Of a stretch of 7,049 nucleotides of DNA, positions 4,924 to 7,049 are shown piece by piece. The notes beneath the pieces were generated by a model that was not told the origin of the DNA, did not search any database, and worked only from the letters and a program-made list of their open reading frames with translations. A program made the translations under genes and the position numbers. This DNA is from Microbacterium sp. (lineage in GTDB: Bacteria > Actinomycetota > Actinomycetes > Actinomycetales > Microbacteriaceae), in contig QFPD01000106.1 of NCBI GenBank assembly GCA_003248845.1, positions 1 to 7,049 of the forward strand, read 5' to 3'. Each line of letters begins with the position of its first letter. Positions within the stretch are counted from its first letter, which is position 1.

Positions 4924-7049
4924 ATCACCGGCGGGGTGTGCCAGATGCGGTCGATGTAGTCGCGCATCGACCGATCCGAGGAGAAGAAGCCGCAGCGGGC
5001 CACGTTGAGGATGGCCGAGCGCGTCCAGGCATCCTGATCCGCATACGCGGCGTCGACCTTGGCCTGCGCGTCGATGTACGACGAGTAGTCCGCGAGCACC
5101 ATGAACCGGTCGTCGTACAGCAGGTTCGACACGATCGGCTCGAACACGGTCTTGTCGCCGCCCGAGAACGCGCCGGACGCGATGAGGTCCATGGCGCGGC
5201 GGAGGTTGTCGTCGGCCTGATAGAACTCCGCCGGCTTGTATCCGCGCGCCCACAGCGCCTCGACCTCGGGCTCGCTCTGCCCGAAGAGGAAGAAGTTGTC
5301 GTCGCCGACGAGTTCGCGGATCTCGACGTTCGCGCCGTCGTCGGTACCGATCGTGAGCGCACCGTTGAGGGCGAACTTCATGTTGCCGGTCCCGGAGGCC
5401 TCCTTGCCGGCGAGCGAGATCTGCTCCGACAGGTCGGCCGCGGGAATCAGGCGCTCGGCGAGCGTGACGTTGTAGTTCGGCGGGAAGAGCACCTTGAGCC
5501 TCCCCTCGACGCGCGGGTCGTCGTTGACGACCTGTCCCACCGCGTTGATGAGGTGGATGATGCGCTTGGCCATGACGTAGCCCGGGGCCGCCTTGGCGCC
5601 GAAGACGAATGTGCGCGGCACGATGTCGGATGCCGCGACGCCGCCCGAAGCTATCTGCTCGTACTCGGTGACGATGTGGAGCAGCTTCAGCATCTGCCGC
5701 TTGTACTCGTGCAGACGCTTGACCATGACGTCGAGCATGTGACCGTCGCTGATCTCGACACCGTCGCGCGCTCGGAGCGTGTCGCCGAGGCGGCGCTTGT
5801 TCTCCGCCTTGACCGCGGCGAACGCGGCGCGGAACTGCGGGTCTTCCGCGTAGGTCTCGAGCTCGCGCAAGCGCTCGAGATCGGTCACCCACCCTGTGCC
5901 GATCGCTTCGGTGATGAGGGCGGACAGGCCCGGGTTGGCGAGCCGCACGAAGCGGCGCGGCGTCACGCCGTTCGTGACGTTCGTGAACTTGCCCGGGTAG
6001 AACTCGTTGAAGTCCGGCAGCACCTTCTCGCGCAAGAGCTGCGAGTGGAGCTCGGCGACGCCGTTGACCTTCGCACCGGCGACGGTCGCGAGGTAGGCCA
6101 TGCGCACGGATCGGTCCGGGAACTCGCTGATGATCGACATGTTGCGGATGCGCATCTCGTCGTCGCCGAAGCGCTCCCGCACCTCGGCGAGGAACTCCTC
6201 GTTGATGCGGTAGATGATCTCGAGATGGCGCGGCAGGAGGCGCCCCAGCAGGTCGACCGACCACACCTCCAGCGCCTCCGGCAGGAGGGTGTGGCACGTG
6301 TACGCGAAGCACTGCTGGGTGATGGCCCAGGCATCCGCCCACTCCATCCGCTTCTCGTCGACGAGCACGCGCATGAGCTCGGGGACGCCGATCACGGGAT
6401 GGGTGTCGTTCAACTGGAAGATGATGCGTTCGGGCAGCTTCTGCAGGTCGAAGTTCTCCGGCAGCGAGGCGAGGAAGTCGCCGATGGATGCTGCGACGAA
6501 GAAGTACTGCTGCTGCAGCCGCAGCTCCTTGCCCTGCGGAGTCGAGTCCTCGGGGTAGAGCACCTTGGAGATGTTCTCCGCGAACGTCTGCGCCCGCACC
6601 GCCTCTTCGTAGTCGCCGGAATTGAAGACCCGGAGATCGAAGGAGTTGGTCGCCTTCGCGCTCCACAGGCGCAGAGTGTTGACCCGACCGTTCAGATAGC
6701 CCGGGACCATGTAGTTGTACGGGACGGCGAGGACGTTCCAGCCCGGCACCCAGCGTGTACGCTCGGTCCCCGCGTCGTCGTAGGTCTCGGTGTGGCCGCC
6801 GAAGGAGATGGTGCGCGCCGCCTCGGGGTGGGGGAACTCCCACGGCGAGCCGAGCTTCAGCCACGAGTCCGGCTGCTCGACCTGCTGGCCGCCCTCGAAC
6901 GTCTGGCGGAAGATTCCGTACTCGTAGCGGATGCCATAGCCGGTGTTCGGCACCCCCAGGGTCGCGAGCGAGTCCTCGGGGGTCCAGAGCCGTCCGTGCT
7001 CGGCGGCGAGGTTCTGCTTGGCGCGGTCCCAGAGCGGCTCGGTGTCGAC
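4920..7049 (-). CDS. glgP: Glycogen (alpha-glucan) phosphorylase, N-terminus beyond the window
   Basis: A GT35 phosphorylase that releases glucose 1-phosphate from the non-reducing ends of glycogen or maltodextrin, using pyridoxal phosphate. The frame is open from the right edge, giving 709 visible residues; E. coli GlgP has 815. Conserved blocks in order are DSLATLG (visible residues 26-32), GYGIRYEYGIFRQ, QLNDTHP (near 6410), VTNGVTPRR (near 5965), KRLHEYKRQ (near 5707), FGAKAAPGY, and EASGTGNMKFALNGA, where the PLP lysine codon is at 5378-5376 (visible residue 558). Its distance from the C-terminus, 151 residues, matches E. coli. A GTG at 6953 is internal, not the start. The 25 residues before DSLATLG do not resemble the GNGGLGRLAACFL block normally found there (see findings). 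The TAG stop overlaps the amidotransferase stop on the opposite strand. Confidence 0.95.
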   Translation of the reverse strand, partial: VDTEPLWDRAKQNLAAEHGRLWTPEDSLATLGVPNTGYGIRYEYGIFRQTFEGGQQVEQPDSWLKLGSPWEFPHPEAARTISFGGHTETYDDAGTERTRWVPGWNVLAVPYNYMVPGYLNGRVNTLRLWSAKATNSFDLRVFNSGDYEEAVRAQTFAENISKVLYPEDSTPQGKELRLQQQYFFVAASIGDFLASLPENFDLQKLPERIIFQLNDTHPVIGVPELMRVLVDEKRMEWADAWAITQQCFAYTCHTLLPEALEVWSVDLLGRLLPRHLEIIYRINEEFLAEVRERFGDDEMRIRNMSIISEFPDRSVRMAYLATVAGAKVNGVAELHSQLLREKVLPDFNEFYPGKFTNVTNGVTPRRFVRLANPGLSALITEAIGTGWVTDLERLRELETYAEDPQFRAAFAAVKAENKRRLGDTLRARDGVEISDGHMLDVMVKRLHEYKRQMLKLLHIVTEYEQIASGGVAASDIVPRTFVFGAKAAPGYVMAKRIIHLINAVGQVVNDDPRVEGRLKVLFPPNYNVTLAERLIPAADLSEQISLAGKEASGTGNMKFALNGALTIGTDDGANVEIRELVGDDNFFLFGQSEPEVEALWARGYKPAEFYQADDNLRRAMDLIASGAFSGGDKTVFEPIVSNLLYDDRFMVLADYSSYIDAQAKVDAAYADQDAWTRSAILNVARCGFFSSDRSMRDYIDRIWHTPPVI

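Noticed and set aside
4162..6864. A 900-codon open frame on the minus strand spanning glgP and the amidotransferase
   Set aside because: It is a shifted frame of glgP continuing antisense through the amidotransferase gene. The composition is Arg/Ala/Gly-rich and no domain is visible.
6951..6953. GTG at 6953 as the start of glgP
   Set aside because: It is an internal Val in DSLATLGVPNTGYG. The frame is open upstream to the window edge with conserved residues just before it, and the protein would lack a large part of the phosphorylase fold.
7044..7049. GTCGAC at the right end, as a possible SalI cloning junction
   Set aside because: The same hexamer occurs repeatedly elsewhere in this high-G+C sequence, including near position 15, so its presence at the edge is not evidence of cloning.
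1..7049. tRNA or rRNA genes, CRISPR arrays, insertion sequences, intrinsic terminators
   Set aside because: No tRNA-like or spaced direct-repeat pattern, transposase or terminal inverted repeat was seen. No GC hairpin followed by a T run was found, and the gene junctions leave no room for one outside 3169-3295.

Overview
The window is high-G+C DNA with dense, tightly packed genes. The protein sequences (a CYTH protein with an AVRRRTGG...WHIKGP block, an E. coli-type GlgP, and an MmsA/MmsB pair) suggest an actinobacterium. A Microbacterium-like member of the Microbacteriaceae is my best guess, but this is inference from style, not a database result.

Layout, left to right. (1) Positions 1-3168, minus strand: a run of four genes transcribed right to left. 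It begins with mmsB (3-hydroxyisobutyrate dehydrogenase) and mmsA (CoA-acylating methylmalonate-semialdehyde dehydrogenase), which overlap by 4 bp. A 75-residue acidic protein of unknown function follows after an 18-bp gap. Last is a CYTH/triphosphate-tunnel protein, overlapping by 4 bp, with a GTG start and cut by the left window edge. (2) Positions 3169-3295: a divergent promoter region of 127 bp with a cluster of TGCA half-sites arranged as inverted repeats over the predicted -35 boxes on both strands. (3) Positions 3296-4923, plus strand: a LysR-type regulator overlapping by 4 bp with a class I glutamine amidotransferase. (4) Positions 4920-7049, minus strand: glycogen phosphorylase glgP, cut by the right edge. 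It converges on the amidotransferase so closely that one palindromic CTAG supplies the stop codon of both genes.

How the genes fit together. MmsB oxidises 3-hydroxyisobutyrate to methylmalonate semialdehyde, and MmsA converts that to propionyl-CoA and CO2. These are the last steps of valine degradation. The divergent LysR protein is the obvious candidate regulator, with the TGCA repeats as candidate operators. Why an amidotransferase is translationally coupled to the regulator, and why a CYTH protein and a small acidic protein trail mmsA, is not explained by known valine catabolism. GlgP belongs to glycogen breakdown and looks unrelated.

The points most worth a second look are the TGCA operator array, the unexplained regulator-amidotransferase pair, the unexpected sequence upstream of the conserved DSLATLG block in glgP, the shared CTAG stop, and a clear excess of the heptamer GGATGCC/GGCATCC, partly produced by context-dependent codon choice. 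No mobile elements, RNA genes or CRISPR arrays were seen.
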